Assembly (NCBI GenBank): GCA_910591455.2
Contig: OU342804.1
Location: 21,602,484 to 21,666,483, forward strand
Source of the DNA: Pholis gunnellus
Lineage: Eukaryota > Chordata > Actinopteri > Perciformes > Pholidae
Length of the DNA: 64,000 nucleotides
Direction of reading: 5' to 3'
The position numbers were made by a program, and so were the translations under genes. Under the pieces are notes generated by a model, which searched no databases, was not told the origin of the DNA, and was given only the letters and a program-made list of their open reading frames with translations. Below, piece after piece: positions 12,500 to 24,215 of this stretch. Numbering within the stretch: position 1 is the first letter of the stretch; the number at the start of each line of letters is the position of its first letter.

Positions 12500-12778
12500 A
12501 CACATACAAAAACAGAAGTTGGTGCTGCACGAGAAATCTTGACTTTTTGTCCCAACTCCAAAAACAATGGATCCCATACAACTACCACACTGCAACTTGA
12601 GACTATCTTTCATCTTTTGACCCTCCTTGAAAAAAAGGGTTAGCTTCCACTAACTTTCTCAAACTTGACAAAGCTCCTCCAGGGTTACAGAAGAGTTTAT
12701 ACAACTGTTTCCACAGACTGCACTGCTTGGAAATTTAATTTGATATGAAAAACTGGTGAAGTGCCCCTTTAAAACACA
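12500..12778. repeat. Probable dispersed teleost repeat fragment
   Basis: The segment contains 'gggttagcttccactaac', 'ctcaaacttgacaaagc' and 'ctgtttccacagactgcac', and ends with 'ggtgaagtgcccctttaa'. I remember these phrases, in this order, from a common interspersed repeat of teleost genomes, with the last one at its terminus. Overlapping short minus-strand frames at 12393-12613 are therefore not genes. Family name and class are not known to me. Confidence 0.5.
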
Positions 12779-13480
12779 AACCATGAGTCATTTTGTATAA
12801 TAACTAAGCTTCATCTGTTTGCTCTTCCTTTTCAGTTGAGTGGGTTAAATGCACATGAGCTGCATTCTCTGTAGAACCCCAATATAAAATAAATTTGAAA
12901 ATCAAGAGAATGTTGATTGTATGCTCCCCTCCTAAGAAACAAGCCTAACCCAGAGAGAATAGCCTGACCAGAGAGGACCCACCAGTGAGGGAACCTATTG
13001 ATTTCTTCTCCCCATGTTCTCTCTGCCAGAGTTGTTGTTTCTTTTTGCTCATTGCCCCTGTTTTATTTACAGGCAGTGGGATCAATAAAGACACTTCCTC
13101 ACTTGCTTGTTTCCAGCTTTATGAAAACACATCTTTCAGCCTCTTAAGCACACTGGCATATCTACATCATTTCTCCAGTGGTTCAAATAATTTGAGCTCA
13201 AATATTGACAAGTGTAATTGTGCAAGAAGGTGGCCGTATAGAACAAGATGAAATGCCGCAGCACTGAAGTGAACTCTTAATATGTTGAGCACTCTTCTGG
13301 GCTGTCATAAACTTGTAAAAAAATTCTCCTGAATATCGACCTCTGCAGCCGGCATTTCTTGAGAGTAAAATGTGCTGTGAAGACTTTCGTGAGTACAACT
13401 GGGAAGAAGGTTAAGTAAGTTAAGATTTTCTGCAAGATTGTCTGTACCTGTTTAGGTGACAAATCAATATGTTGGTTGTT
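12779..13480. other. Non-coding DNA, no supported gene
   Basis: A plus-strand frame at 12985-13251 and minus-strand frames at 13198-13462 overlap each other. None has a domain. No clear repeat was seen. Confidence 0.35.
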
Positions 13481-14500
13481 TCAGAAAGCCTCAGCAATTA
13501 CAGCTGTAATGTAAAAGCAGGGAAACCTGGCTGCAAACCCGGTTGAGGACATTAGACGGTTATACTACTAACAGTGGGTGTGGGCTATTTTACTCCCTGC
13601 TACTTATTTCTCTGACTATTTGTGGTAGCAGTTCCTGCCTATTGCAAAATAACTAGTGTGTGATCTAGTTTAAAGAGGGACTGTCTTCACCCCCAGAAAA
13701 AACGCCAGTCGTGTCAGCAAAATTGAAATTGTTTACCCTCAAGTGACAAAGCCCTCTAGTGGCCGTAGGAATTAGACAAAGTTTTGATTGATTTGTTTAT
13801 CTGAGTGTGCTGCACCATATGGTGCCCAGCCCATATGGGCTTACAAGGAAGTAGTGTGACAGTGTGTTAGCGCCCCAAAGTCAGCAGAGGGTGAAGGCAG
13901 GGGTCAACAAAATACCAGACTCAAACACGGGAGACCACTGTATCTTTACCGATTCCTACTGGCAGTCAACATTGGTTTCATTTGAACATGGCTTCAGTCT
14001 TTCCCCGACCTTATCTAAGTGGTTATTATTGTAAACATGATGGTAAAAGGAATAATTTCCTCCCAAACTATGAACTTTCCCTTTCTTTAACCAAGTCATT
14101 TTTGTACCTTACCATATGGTGTAAGATCAGAAAACTGTTTTATTTTTCAAAATGGTTTAATTTGGCCGACCTTGTGACTCTTGTCATTGTGTAAACATTT
14201 GCTTATCATCATCACATGCTCACATGAGTACCAGCCCAGTATCCCGAAGCATTTCAGTGCCTATGCAATAAGAAGTGTAGAGTTTGTGTCTCGTAACAAT
14301 CCAACAAATTATGTTAGCTTTTTTGAAAACTGTTACCATGATCTGGCCTGAACCATGAGCAAGTGTTTACATTTTCTAACCGGAATCATAGTTTATATTC
14401 CATTAAAAAATGTTGGCACTGGACGTTAAACAATGTTGTCATTGGACGTAATCCAATATCAATGTTCTGTCTGGCGATATGGTTGCATTGGCTTAGATAC
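13480..14500. repeat. Probable interspersed repeat block
   Basis: The sequence has the mutated, phrase-like look of old teleost repeats. Phrases include 'ccctctagtggccgtagg', 'ccagactcaaacacgggaga', 'tttcatttgaacatggc' and the direct pair 'atgttggcactggacgtt' / 'atgttgtcattggacgta' near 14410-14450. Two perfect 14-bp palindromes lie at 13812-13825 and 13828-13841. More than one element may be joined here, perhaps with a boundary near 13860. Family unknown. The call rests on remembered resemblance plus internal duplication. Confidence 0.45.
13812..13841. repeat. Pair of adjacent 14-bp palindromes
   Basis: GCACCATATGGTGC (13812-13825) and AGCCCATATGGGCT (13828-13841) are each perfect palindromes centred on CATATG and separated by CC. 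They are read directly from the sequence. Function unknown; each centre also matches the E-box pattern CANNTG. Confidence 0.9.
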
Positions 14501-14870
14501 GTGACCACATAAATACCTGTACAAGGGCCAAAACTGTTCTTATGGCACAGAACAATATATATATTTCACATAATGTCTTACATGTTATAAAAATAAGAGT
14601 AAGAGCAATTGAATAGCATGCATTAAGGCAGACAAAGGAATAACATTACTAATTTTAACGTGTAGTTAATATGTGAACAGTATAATGTCCTAGGAGAAAT
14701 GGCACATGCATTTTATATACTTGCCCTTCTTTCCCCACTTCCTGTTGACTGGCACCATGTTCCTTCCTTGACTCACAATGCTTTGGCACTTGTTTTGGTG
14801 CAGAGGGTGCTACACATTGAATTAAAATAGTTCTGATTGATAAGGTAGTTGAAGGCAAATCTGCTCCCAC
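14500..14870. other. Non-coding DNA, no supported gene
   Basis: AT-rich sequence with no recognised repeat. The minus-strand frame 14655-14894 has no domain. Confidence 0.35.
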
Positions 14871-15225
14871 TAATTGTCTTTCAAATGCCCTCATTAATCA
14901 AAGCAGAGCCGGCCCGGTGACGGCCAGTCCTGTCAGCCGCTCTGCTACAGGCTCTCCTACGGCCACTCACCTCCCAGCATGATGCCTCCTTCCCCTCTGT
15001 CCGAGGACTACAGGAGCACAGGCCATCCGTCCGTCCGCTGCACACCTGCCTTCTGCCAGACAGGATCTGACCGCCCCCTGCCACTAGGACGGCCCCAGAG
15101 ACCAATTTAGCAGCCACTTAATGATTCATGACTTCAAGTGGTGGAAATGAGGGCAGCATATGATAACAGGAATAAACACATTTAATTAGCTCCTCTTATA
15201 CATTATTTATTTATTTACCTGCACT
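14870..15225. promoter_or_regulatory. Candidate conserved non-coding block
   Basis: A GC-richer core (14905-15105, with CCGTCCGTCCG at 15027-15037) is flanked by homeodomain-type sites, 'gccctcattaatcaaagc' on the left and 'cacttaatgattcatgac' plus 'catttaattagctcc' on the right. A 78-codon minus frame covers the core but has no recognisable domain. The arrangement resembles vertebrate enhancers. No alignment was possible. Confidence 0.38.
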
Positions 15226-16140
15226 CTGATTAATTTATATATTTTGTGTGTGTGCAAGGATTTTTGGTATTCACAGCATCTGGCAGAGAGCCTTTGTTGT
15301 GTGGCTGAGGGAGCGCCTTCTCCCACATCTACCTTTGGGTGGGGGATAGCGGTGTACCTCCTCCCTATCTGGGCACCTTTTGCAAGGGTGCAGTGGGGTG
15401 GGGTACCAGCAGGGAATTGGCAAGCCCCCCACAATGAAATGAAAGGAAATGGCGGGGAATATTAGACTTTAAAATATACAGTTCCCAGTGCTTTAAGTAG
15501 CCTTGTTTGTGAATTTCCTGACAGGTAGTTACTCCCCCAGTTTTCTTTGAGCATAGGGCATACATTTTCATGGAGACACTAATCAAAGCTGTGCTGTGGC
15601 AAACAGCACAGGCACAGTAGGCCCAATCAAAGCCGTGTACCTGGCTCTCTTCCATAAGGCTCCGGGAATGCTGATGACAACTCTTACCCCAGCATCTGCC
15701 ATCGCATCCATCACAGGTTGACTTCCTTCACACTCACTCTCCACATCTCTCTCTCTCTCTTATAGACACATGAGCACAGACTGCACTATGAGCTCTCTCT
15801 CAACAGTATGAACGGTTTCTAGGAGTTGGGTAAACTCATAGGAATAAGTTACATCTATGCGGAATGTTCAACAATTGTTATTTTCATGGAATTTATCAGA
15901 TTTCTGTTGAGGCTGTCTCTCTGATTACAGACGGCAAAGGAAGGAGGTGACACAAAAAAACAAAGAGAGAAAAAGCTTTAGAGTCTGACGCTGTCACTAA
16001 TATTGTATTCTCTTTATTAGCTGTTGCTGGAGAAATAAACTATAATTGTCTACATGGCAGTCTGGTGTAAAACTAGCTCAGAAACACAACGTGGGAGTGA
16101 CCTCTAGTATTGTCCTTTCAAGGCTTTGCTCTCTTTGTCA
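15225..16140. other. Non-coding DNA, no supported gene
   Basis: Overlapping frames occur on both strands at 15207-15655 (for example 75 codons minus and 73 codons plus over the same bases), so neither is credible. A short (TC)n run lies near 15748-15760. No repeat family was recognised. Confidence 0.35.
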
Positions 16141-16600
16141 CTTTTGTGAGGGTACATCAGTGAGAGCAGTGGGAGTGTGATGATGAGAGTTGAGGAGGTT
16201 AGAAAGGCCTACATCCAAAGCGGCGGAAGCAGAGATTCCCGCTGCCCGCTCTCCTCCTCTTTTCCATCTCTACGTCCCCGCTCTTCTCCTCTAATCCCTG
16301 TCCGCTGAAGACCTCCAGACGCCCTCCTCTCATAATGACACGGCTATCAAACCCGATTGCTGTGGCTCAGACCCAAGGCAGTGCATTAAACCCCTTAGTG
16401 TCTGATTGCTTCTCCAGAGTCAAGTGGTTGTGTCCTCCCTGTCATTCCCCTGGCCACCGCCATCGCCGTCCTGTCTGCCAGGAGCTGCTGAGACGAGAGC
16501 TCTCACACAGGCCTGGTTAACCCACTCACCCCAGTTACACTGACCTCATACATGCAATGAGGCAAAGGCCTGCATAGAAAGATGCACCACGGCTGATTTC
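16140..16600. promoter_or_regulatory. Candidate conserved non-coding block
   Basis: GC-richer sequence than its neighbours, with pyrimidine-rich stretches (16235-16330) and 'acccgattgctgtggctcag'. The 61-codon plus frame at 16335-16520 shows no domain. It could be regulatory, or less likely an unrecognised exon; there is no direct support for either. Confidence 0.28.
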
Positions 16601-17784
16601 ATGACAGGCTGCCAAGATTGTTTTTAAGCAAAATGAATTAAATATGGCAGAATTTTTGGTGATCTTCAGCAAATGTTAGAAGGACCTGAATTATAAAAGA
16701 ACTCCCTGCAGACATTTTAAATGCTGGGTACTGCTTGGTTACCAACAAGTACACAAAGTTCATAATATATTGTTTTGATTAAAAAAATAAAAAAGGGGCA
16801 ACACATTCGGTCCTTTGAGGGTGGTATGTGACTTACTTTTATGAAAATTACAATTAAAAAATGTTGTCCATGAGTTAAAAAACTATGGAAAAACTAAGTG
16901 TGATAATGTTTAAAGTTGTTGATTAAGAAGGTTTAAGAACTTAGAATTCAGTTCTGACATTTTAGCTTAACAGTTAGATTGCTTCTCTAATTTGTTTTTC
17001 TAGATTTCATAGTAGTCTGCAGGAGACAAATACAATCTTGTGATTTGACTAGCCCCAATAATGAATTATCAAACTATCATGTGTGTATTGCAAATATAGC
17101 TTCTGAAAACCTGTCAAAAAATGCCAACATGTTTTTGGTCCACTGAAGATACATGAAATTCAATGAAACATAAAACATCAAACTGCAGGTTATTATGCAA
17201 TAAAATAAGCATGCATTCAATAACAATATAAATATTTATATTATATAGGGAACACTGCAATAATATCTTTCTTAATGTTTTTGTCAGTGCAGTGAAATAA
17301 TAATAACTTCTTTCCAGGTTTCTTTTTTTTAATTCTAGTTCTGCAATCTGCCTTCTTCTGTCTTGTTTCATGACACTGACAGTCATCCAGAACATTCCTT
17401 AAATAAGTTCATTGGTATTAGAAACAGGCACGACTTTTAGGAATCATTGACAAAATATTGCTCAGAAATGTGTTCATAAAATGCATGACCTTGTTATCGT
17501 TAGGTGATGTGAGTTATAGAAAAGTAAGTTTTGTCAGTATTTCTAAACAATATGTTTTAATGCTGTGCATAATTTGTACCTCAGTGTTGGACCTACACTA
17601 ACTGTCATCAAACATTGCTGTAGGGATGTTTCTACAGAGCAAATGGCAAAGTATCGCCCATGTTGCCCGCACACCAATGGTTGTACTGAAGGGAAAAATA
17701 ATGGGAATGAAAGAGCAAATATCTGTAAGTATTTGTTTGTCAGCGTGTGTGTGTTCCTGTATGGTTGAGTGTACATGTGCATGA

Positions 17785-17788
<4 letters not shown>
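16600..17788. other. AT-rich non-coding DNA
   Basis: A-rich runs occur near 16780-16796. The minus frame 17114-17395 has no domain. No recognised repeat until the TG tract at 17789. Confidence 0.35.

Positions 17789-17815
<27 letters not shown>
17789..17815 (+). repeat. (TG)n microsatellite
   Basis: An uninterrupted 27-bp alternating TG tract, with looser TG-rich sequence on both sides. It supplies the CVCVCV-type start of an artefactual reading frame. Confidence 0.97.
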
Positions 17816-18200
17816 CTCTGTGCCGATGTGTAAGATGGAGTGCAGTGTCGGAGTTTGGGCAGAAGGTGAATAACTACAGTGCTTACAGTGTAATCATGGT
17901 TCCTGTCAGCCCTGCTGCAGAAGAGGAGGGGGCGCCCAGCAGACTGAGCTCCTCGGTGATGAAGTACAGGCACAGAGGAGCGCTCTACACCTGGATATTT
18001 ATTAACACAGGCCTGACAGTAATGAGGCCTGAACAGGTGGGCTGGGACACACATATCAGAGTGAGGAGCATCCGCCAGGAGGCAGTGGGGGAGACGGTGA
18101 AGATGAGTGGGAGAAGTTCACCCTGCAGGGACGCAGCCCTACAGAGAGCTGTGGCTGCACACCCACTCATACCTACATACACATCTGACTAGAAACTACA
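17816..18200. other. GC-richer single-copy segment, open on both strands
   Basis: A plus frame of 134 codons (17788-18192) starts inside the TG tract. The minus strand is open across 17740-18054 and 17985-18182 as well. No domain, signal peptide or membrane segment is recognisable. Simultaneous openness of both strands in GC-richer DNA is expected by chance, so I do not call a gene. The phrase 'aggcctgacagtaatgaggc' and its unique composition make it another possible conserved non-coding block. Confidence 0.3.
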
Positions 18201-20095
18201 ATAAAAACAGCAACTAAATGTTTATTTCTCCTACGCTGCTCCAAAATGTGCAGGTCACACTTTGATTTAATAAATCACCCAAACACTGATTGAGATTTGT
18301 TAGACTGGCCAATTAGCCATTACAAAGAAATGTATTACGTTCTGTATTTTTGTGGCACTTTATAATGGTACCAAACATGCAAATAATGGAAAACAAACTC
18401 TTCCAGTGACACAGAATGTGAATAAAGTGACAGGTATAATTTGCAAGCCAACATCTACTGTTATGAAACAGTCTATGAATATAGACTGTCTTGTTCTTGT
18501 TTTACCCTTTAATTAGACAGAAAAAACAGAGACAGAGAAAACACCACTTTATTGTCAAAAAAGACACCCCAAAACTACCCTGTTAGCATTCTTTAAGCTT
18601 AAGGATACACTAAAGTACACCAAATCAGAGGGTGAAATTAACAGAATGCTACAGACATGATAAAATAAATTGAAATAAGTTGCTCTCAGTCCATGCATTG
18701 TGGACTAGAACAGCAGAGAGACGCTCAGACTGGGAACGCTGGACAAATCACCAATAGCGAGGGACATTTTCCAGACCTCATTAGGGTTAAGGACAGAGTC
18801 ACACGGAGGTTAAGGGTAAGGGAGTAGGGTAAGCATACAGGCTGGGAATGTGCTAATCTGGTGTGCTTGTGTGTCTGTATTCGTCTTGTGCTGCCTTTCT
18901 GTACTCCGGTTGTCTTATTAAGACTCTGAGTGAGGCTAATCAGTGCTGTCATCTGACGCTGAACAGATGCACTGAACAAAGGAGAGGAGGAGACCACTGC
19001 AGGCCCAAGGTGCATCTGCGGGGGAGGAGAGAGAGCTGTGCTGCCTGAGCTGATGCTAGCTGATGGCACTCCCTGTCAAGTACCCCTCTCAGAGACTAAT
19101 GGGTGGAGAAAAGGTAGAGGGTGACTACGTCCAACATTTCATGTCAAATCCACCTTAATAATTTGTCATTGCCAGCTGTGACTGACACAAACTGTACGGG
19201 AGACGGCTTCTAGTGCTCACCCAAAATGGCACATGGGGAAATTCACTTAACTAACGTAGTTGACTCTGGAACCAGTCTGCGGCACTGTGGATAATCTGAG
19301 TTTCTGGTGTGTGAATGAAGAGTAAAACTTGTGCTTTACAGAGGGGACATGATTTTGAGAATGATTAGGGGAAGAGGATGGATGACGGTGCCACGTGAAC
19401 ACTCCCTTTATTCTCTGTTATGTCTCTCTTTCACCATCAATTCTGTCTCTTGCTTCCTGTCTTCCTGCTCTTGTCTCTCTCTCCCCAACAGTCTCACTCT
19501 CTGTGTCAGCCATGGACAGAGACTTAGGACTTCGGAACTAGGACTGCAGATAGACTTAAAAACCAGAGTGGTGACTATTAACTCATCTCTCCTGCATTCC
19601 TGCTGAGTCTGCTGGGAGCTTGCACTCATTTCTTATGCAGACACTCCTAACAGATGACCTTGGTCTTATCAGGACAGGTCTAGATCTCGCTTAAACCGGC
19701 AACACATAGTATCACCATTACATGTGTTGGAAAGAGACAAATATCATTGTGCATGTGTCATTGTGTTAAGATTTAGTCTCCATAAATCATGGTAGCAGTA
19801 ATGAGAACTCAGTGATCTAAACAGCTCCAATAACAGTTAAAGATAAGTGTAATTTCAAAATGTGTGATACAGTAGCTTTTAGTTAATCTACACAGATGCG
19901 TATCCACCACGATGGACTATAAGCTTCTTCTGGAAGAGCATGTTCTGGAAGAAAGTCCACTTCAAGTGTAATTGGAAAGGCATGCATTCTACATGGATTT
20001 AAATGAATACCACACATGTTCTGCTTTACACATCAGTAAAGGAAAAAGCTTTCTCTTGGGCAGAAGGTTCCATATTTAGCCCTCCAGTCAAACCA
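18200..20095. other. Non-coding DNA with a small hairpin
   Basis: An inverted repeat acagtctat-gaat-atagactgt lies at 18468-18489. Frames on both strands overlap at 18725-19069 and 19331-19629, the latter through a CT-rich stretch, and have no domain. No repeat family was recognised. Confidence 0.35.
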
Positions 20096-20480
20096 GTCAC
20101 ATAAGCATACAATAGCGCTTTATTAGCCTATCCCCCACACGGCTGTGCAAGGAGGACAGATCTCCAATCTGAAGAGAACAAGCATTTGCCTTTAAAAATC
20201 CTGTGTCTGGGGCTAATCTGGTAAACTCCCATAAATGCTCCTCAGCACCCCAGATGGAAGGAATTAGCAGCCCCACACAGTGCAGAAAGGCCGTAAACCC
20301 GTTATATACCTCGGAGATTAATTAGCTACCAACTTTAGATATTATTATAGAATCTTAGGTTGCCAGAGAAATTACCATGTCTTCAACTCCATTAGACAGT
20401 TTTGTGCCGTGGTCCAGGCAGAGAGCCGAGGCGCTTAGCAAGCCTCTGTCTTCCATAATGCATGTTGGCCTCATACGTAC
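20095..20480. promoter_or_regulatory. Candidate conserved non-coding block
   Basis: Dense with ATTA-type cores: 'gctttattagcctatcccc', 'aaggaattagcagcccc', 'gagattaattagctacc', 'ccataatgcatgttggcc'. It is repeat-free, has no open frame of note and is unlike its TG-rich right neighbour. It is one of the better enhancer-like blocks of the window, judged on texture only. Confidence 0.4.
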
Positions 20481-21400
20481 TCTGACAGCACTTAAGAATC
20501 CTACAGCCATTTGAGTGACAAAGATCTCATCTATTTTTCAGTTTTGACTCTCACTCTAAGAGAGAAGATCTTGTGCAATAGAGAGTGTGTGTGTGTGTAT
20601 GTCTGTACAGGTGTCTGCAAGTGTACACAAATGTGCGTGTGTGTGCTGGGGCAATTAGAAATATGTTGTTGGACAACAGCCTCAGATTTACTCACAAATA
20701 ATCGCAAGCTGCAGCGTCTCCATGTGTGAGTCACACTTTTAATGAGTTCTTTTCATGCAGTCCTTCGCAGCCTCGCTCGCCGGCGCTGCGGATTCACTAT
20801 TTTGCTCTTACAAATCTGTGTGTTCGAGTTTATGTGTAGGATAAAGCCTCTGATTGAAGGAAGATGAGGGATACATATACCAAGAAAGGAACTACACCTT
20901 TAAGAGGAAGAAAAACAGATGACCTCCTGCCAGTAAGAAATCTGTATCAAATTGTCTTGTGGAAATGACCTGCAGTGGGCAGCTCAGACCTCCATCTCTG
21001 TTTGTGTCAGAAAGCTTACATTCTGAGTCTCCCAATCATCCCCTTTGCTCTCTCTAAAATGAATTTTATTTGATGTGGTTTAAAAATATATTATGAAAAC
21101 CTCTCTGGCACTCTATGACCATCCAGACAACATGCAGACTATACTATATTGAATTATTGTGAAGTAAATTATCAACTCATTCTGGAAGCAGTTCTGCCTG
21201 TAAGCACTTTTTCAACATGTTTTTGTTGCATCATATTAAAGCTGGACTTTAGATTTAAATTTGTTGCGTGCCAGCTTCCATTAAACATCTTTTGACAGTG
21301 CTTCTCGGCATGATAAGTTTCACTCTTACAAAGAGGCGGGGCTAGATAATCCATTAATGTAGCATTAGAAAAACTTTTAAGCTTCCTCAGACAAGCCATC
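20480..21400. other. Non-coding, TG-rich then ordinary
   Basis: An imperfect TG-rich stretch lies at 20584-20645 and produces complementary frames on both strands (20511-20734). A small CpG-rich patch lies at about 20766-20790. No gene is supported. Confidence 0.35.
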
Positions 21401-22090
21401 TCCAGTATTTGGCAACATCTGAGGTGGGCGGCTTCTTATTGCACATTAAGTGCTTTTAGACACGAGAGCAGAGCATGTGGTGAGTGATGCATTAGGAGAC
21501 AGACTGTCGAAGATATGTGCTCTCTCATGGATGCCACTTGTATTGATTTCTATAGCCTTTTAATTTTAGGCACTTTCACTTAAGGCTGAGACTAATGTGA
21601 CTGAATATTCAGCTGTTAATGCTACAATCATGTTCAATTAAAAATGCATGAGGCCACAGATTTAAAGATAGGTCCTTCGAATCGGCTTGTGTTTGCTCGT
21701 CATCAAATAATTAGGATTGGTTAAAAAATATGCAGCACAATGTGAAAAGTGCTTTTAATGATCAGCAAGCGTCTTATATAAAACAGAAAAGACATGAATG
21801 AGACAGAGCAGAGACAATTAATCCCTCAGAGGCTCCGACTGACGGACCAAGTAGATGCAGCTCATTGCTGAGCGTATGACCTTGCTGAACAGCCTTGAAA
21901 AGCACAGGTGGACACTCTGCTGCTTGATAACTTTTCCCTGGCTGCATGTGCTAAGTGAAATTGCTGTCTTCAGCCATGGAGATGTTAGGCTGCAGGTTGG
22001 CGGCACGCTGAGAGAGAAGAGGGAGGAGTGCAGGGTAACTCTGTCTGTTAAGCAGGCCGAGGGCATCCGGTGTCAAGCTCATTAACCTCT
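21400..22090. promoter_or_regulatory. Candidate conserved non-coding block
   Basis: Repeat-free sequence with phrases such as 'ttgcacattaagtgctttta', 'atttctatagccttttaa' and 'agctgttaatgctacaatc'. Overlapping frames on both strands at 21818-22085 cancel each other as gene evidence. Confidence 0.3.
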
Positions 22091-22099
22091 GTAAGAGAA

Positions 22100-23155
22100 A
22101 CGTTACAATGAGACAGAAGATATGCACGGCACTGGGTCACATCCTGAAGTGCTGCTTCTTGTAAAACCTGAAATCTCCTCAACTGACACAGCAGCATAGG
22201 CATTTCATATATTAGAGGCCTTTTTCTCTGAAGTGGTGGAATGGTTTACGAGAGGAGAACGGGGAGTTGTGTTTGATACTGTAAGTATAGATTTAAATAT
22301 TCAAAAGGCAGGGGTGGCTTAGACAGGGCTGATGTGATGGAGTATACATCATTATGCTGCAGCCTCTCAGCCTATCTTCATTTATAATGCTTCTCATAAA
22401 GTCATCTACCATGCTGACCTGTTCAAATAAAGCCTTTGTATCAGACAGGCACAATCAGAGTGATGAGTAAACACATACACTATGCCTATCTTGCCTATTA
22501 ATCTGGGCACCCAGCTGTGAGGCGGGCTTTGCTGCCCTATCTTCCCGGGTCCACACAGTAGCCCGTTGGTATTGCTGCCTGTGTTTGGTTTTCATCGAGA
22601 GCTCGGGATTGTTTCACTGTAACACAGATCAGGGCCCACTGGAGAATGGATCGTGGCTGTTTCTGTGAATATTTGAACCTTCACTTTAGCTTCTTGGCTT
22701 TTGCAACTTGTAAATCTGTAATGTGAGTAACTATACTTTCAGCTCAACAAACTATTTCATTCCATGCATAGGAATGGGGAGATGAGCTCGGAGGTAGATA
22801 AAATGATAGAGGCAGCTTAACTCAATGTTACTGGTGACACAGAGACGCTCCAATAGAAACAGGATAACTTATAAAACCTTGTCTTTTAACAAGGTTTTAT
22901 AAGCGGTTGGTTGGCTTGGTTCCGATTGGAGCAATATCTGTGTGAGGGGCAATAAAAAGAGTTTGTATGATATTACAAACTATTTCAATTCTTATTTTTA
23001 CTCTGTTTCCAAATGTCACCGGCTGGTCTTCACTAGCTTGTGGGTCAACTTTGTAGCTATTAATTAGCAGGCATGCATACAGGTAATTTACTATTGACTG
23101 CTACATCACAGACCATTATTCCAACCTACTAATAACCAAACCTAAGGAAATGTTG
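22100..23155. other. Non-coding DNA around the hairpin
   Basis: No gene or recognised repeat, apart from the hairpin at 22847-22932. Confidence 0.35.
22847..22932. repeat. 86-bp imperfect hairpin with a perfect 15-bp stem
   Basis: CTTATAAAACCTTGT (22868-22882) and ACAAGGTTTTATAAG (22889-22903) are exact reverse complements around a 6-base loop. Further out, GCTCCAAT (22847-22854) pairs with ATTGGAGC (22925-22932) across an unequal bulge. It could be a small non-autonomous transposon, a hairpin RNA precursor or a remnant of a palindrome. No known microRNA sequence is visible in it. Confidence 0.85.
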
Positions 23156-23159
23156 GAAG

Positions 23160-23745
23160 CATAGACTGTATATAAGAAATGGACGTAGTAGTAGTTCTGC
23201 ATTCATCTTCATCTTGGTTTTTGCCGTCACCATCTTGTTTTTTTGCCATCAGAAGTGAAACGGGAGGGTGGAGGTAAGTATTACTGAACCCTGAGTGACG
23301 CGGGGTACACACTGGATGCGGAAGCACTGCGATTTCAACTGCCAGCAAATATGTATAAAAATACAGCTGCGCAAAGCTACAGAGCTTCACGGCCGAAACA
23401 AACAAAAAGGTGCAATTTCATGGACTGAACACCCACTTTAAAAGGGTAAAAGTTGTAAGATGAAAACTCGTTTAACTCCCAGACCGGACAACGCTGTGGA
23501 GCGATCTGTCAATCACAAGGTAGCCACGCCCTAAAGCATACCCTGCTTTATTGTCTATTTTACTCCAAAAGGGACCATCATTTACTAAATGAATGTCATG
23601 CTGTATTGAAGAAGACTTAAAACTAGAGGCTGAAAGCATAAACTCATGTTTGAAATATTTCCTGAGGTAATAAATCAAGTGAGAAGTATTAAAATGTTCT
23701 CATAGACTTCTATACAATCTGAATTATTTTTGCAACCAGATGAGT
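23160..23745 (+). mobile_element. Teleost interspersed repeat of the 'catagactgtatataa' type
   Basis: The left edge reads 'catagactgtatataagaaa' then 'tggacgtagta', followed by 'gccgtcaccatcttg'. The right part carries 'gtcaatcacaaggtagccac', 'gccctaaagcata', 'ctgctttattgtctatttta', 'gtattgaagaagacttaaaa', 'ataaatcaagtgagaagta' and 'catagacttctatacaatc'. I know these phrases in this order from a very common repeat of percomorph genomes. The middle (about 23270-23405) does not follow the remembered pattern and may be a nested insertion. Class uncertain; no coding capacity. Confidence 0.75.
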
Positions 23746-24215
23746 CAAACTTTAGGACTAATATGAATTTATGCTTCAGAACCTTGATATAATCTGATTC
23801 AGATTACTAAGAAAGCCAGTATCAAATACAGAGCCTGTGAAGAGATGTAGGTTTTGTAACTCTGCAGGTGAATATTCCATGACATTTCATTTGCGGTGGT
23901 ATTAAGGTTTGGGGCGACACTGGCCATGCGGGTAGGGGGCTGGTTGAAGCATGAAATTCATTGTCAAATACTTTCTTCCAGGGAAAATAAGAGGAAATAA
24001 ACCTACTTTCTGACATTTACAGTGTGAGGTTACAAGCGTATTTAAAACTCACAATATTAAATGGTACAGAATTTGACAAAAGGCATTTCTCTCTTCATCA
24101 TGACCGCTTTGTCATATTGAAATCCATCATGTCGTTTGAGATGGCTCAATTCATAGAATATATTAATAGAATATAACAGAAGTCTTATTGCTATTTTGAA
24201 TCTCAGTGTGAAATG
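23745..24215. other. Non-coding DNA
   Basis: The first bases ('ttgcaaccagatgagtc') may still belong to the preceding repeat. No gene is supported. Confidence 0.3.

Noticed and set aside
15207..15655. Two-strand overlapping frames that look like paired small genes
   Set aside because: Both strands are open over the same bases with no domain; this is a composition effect.
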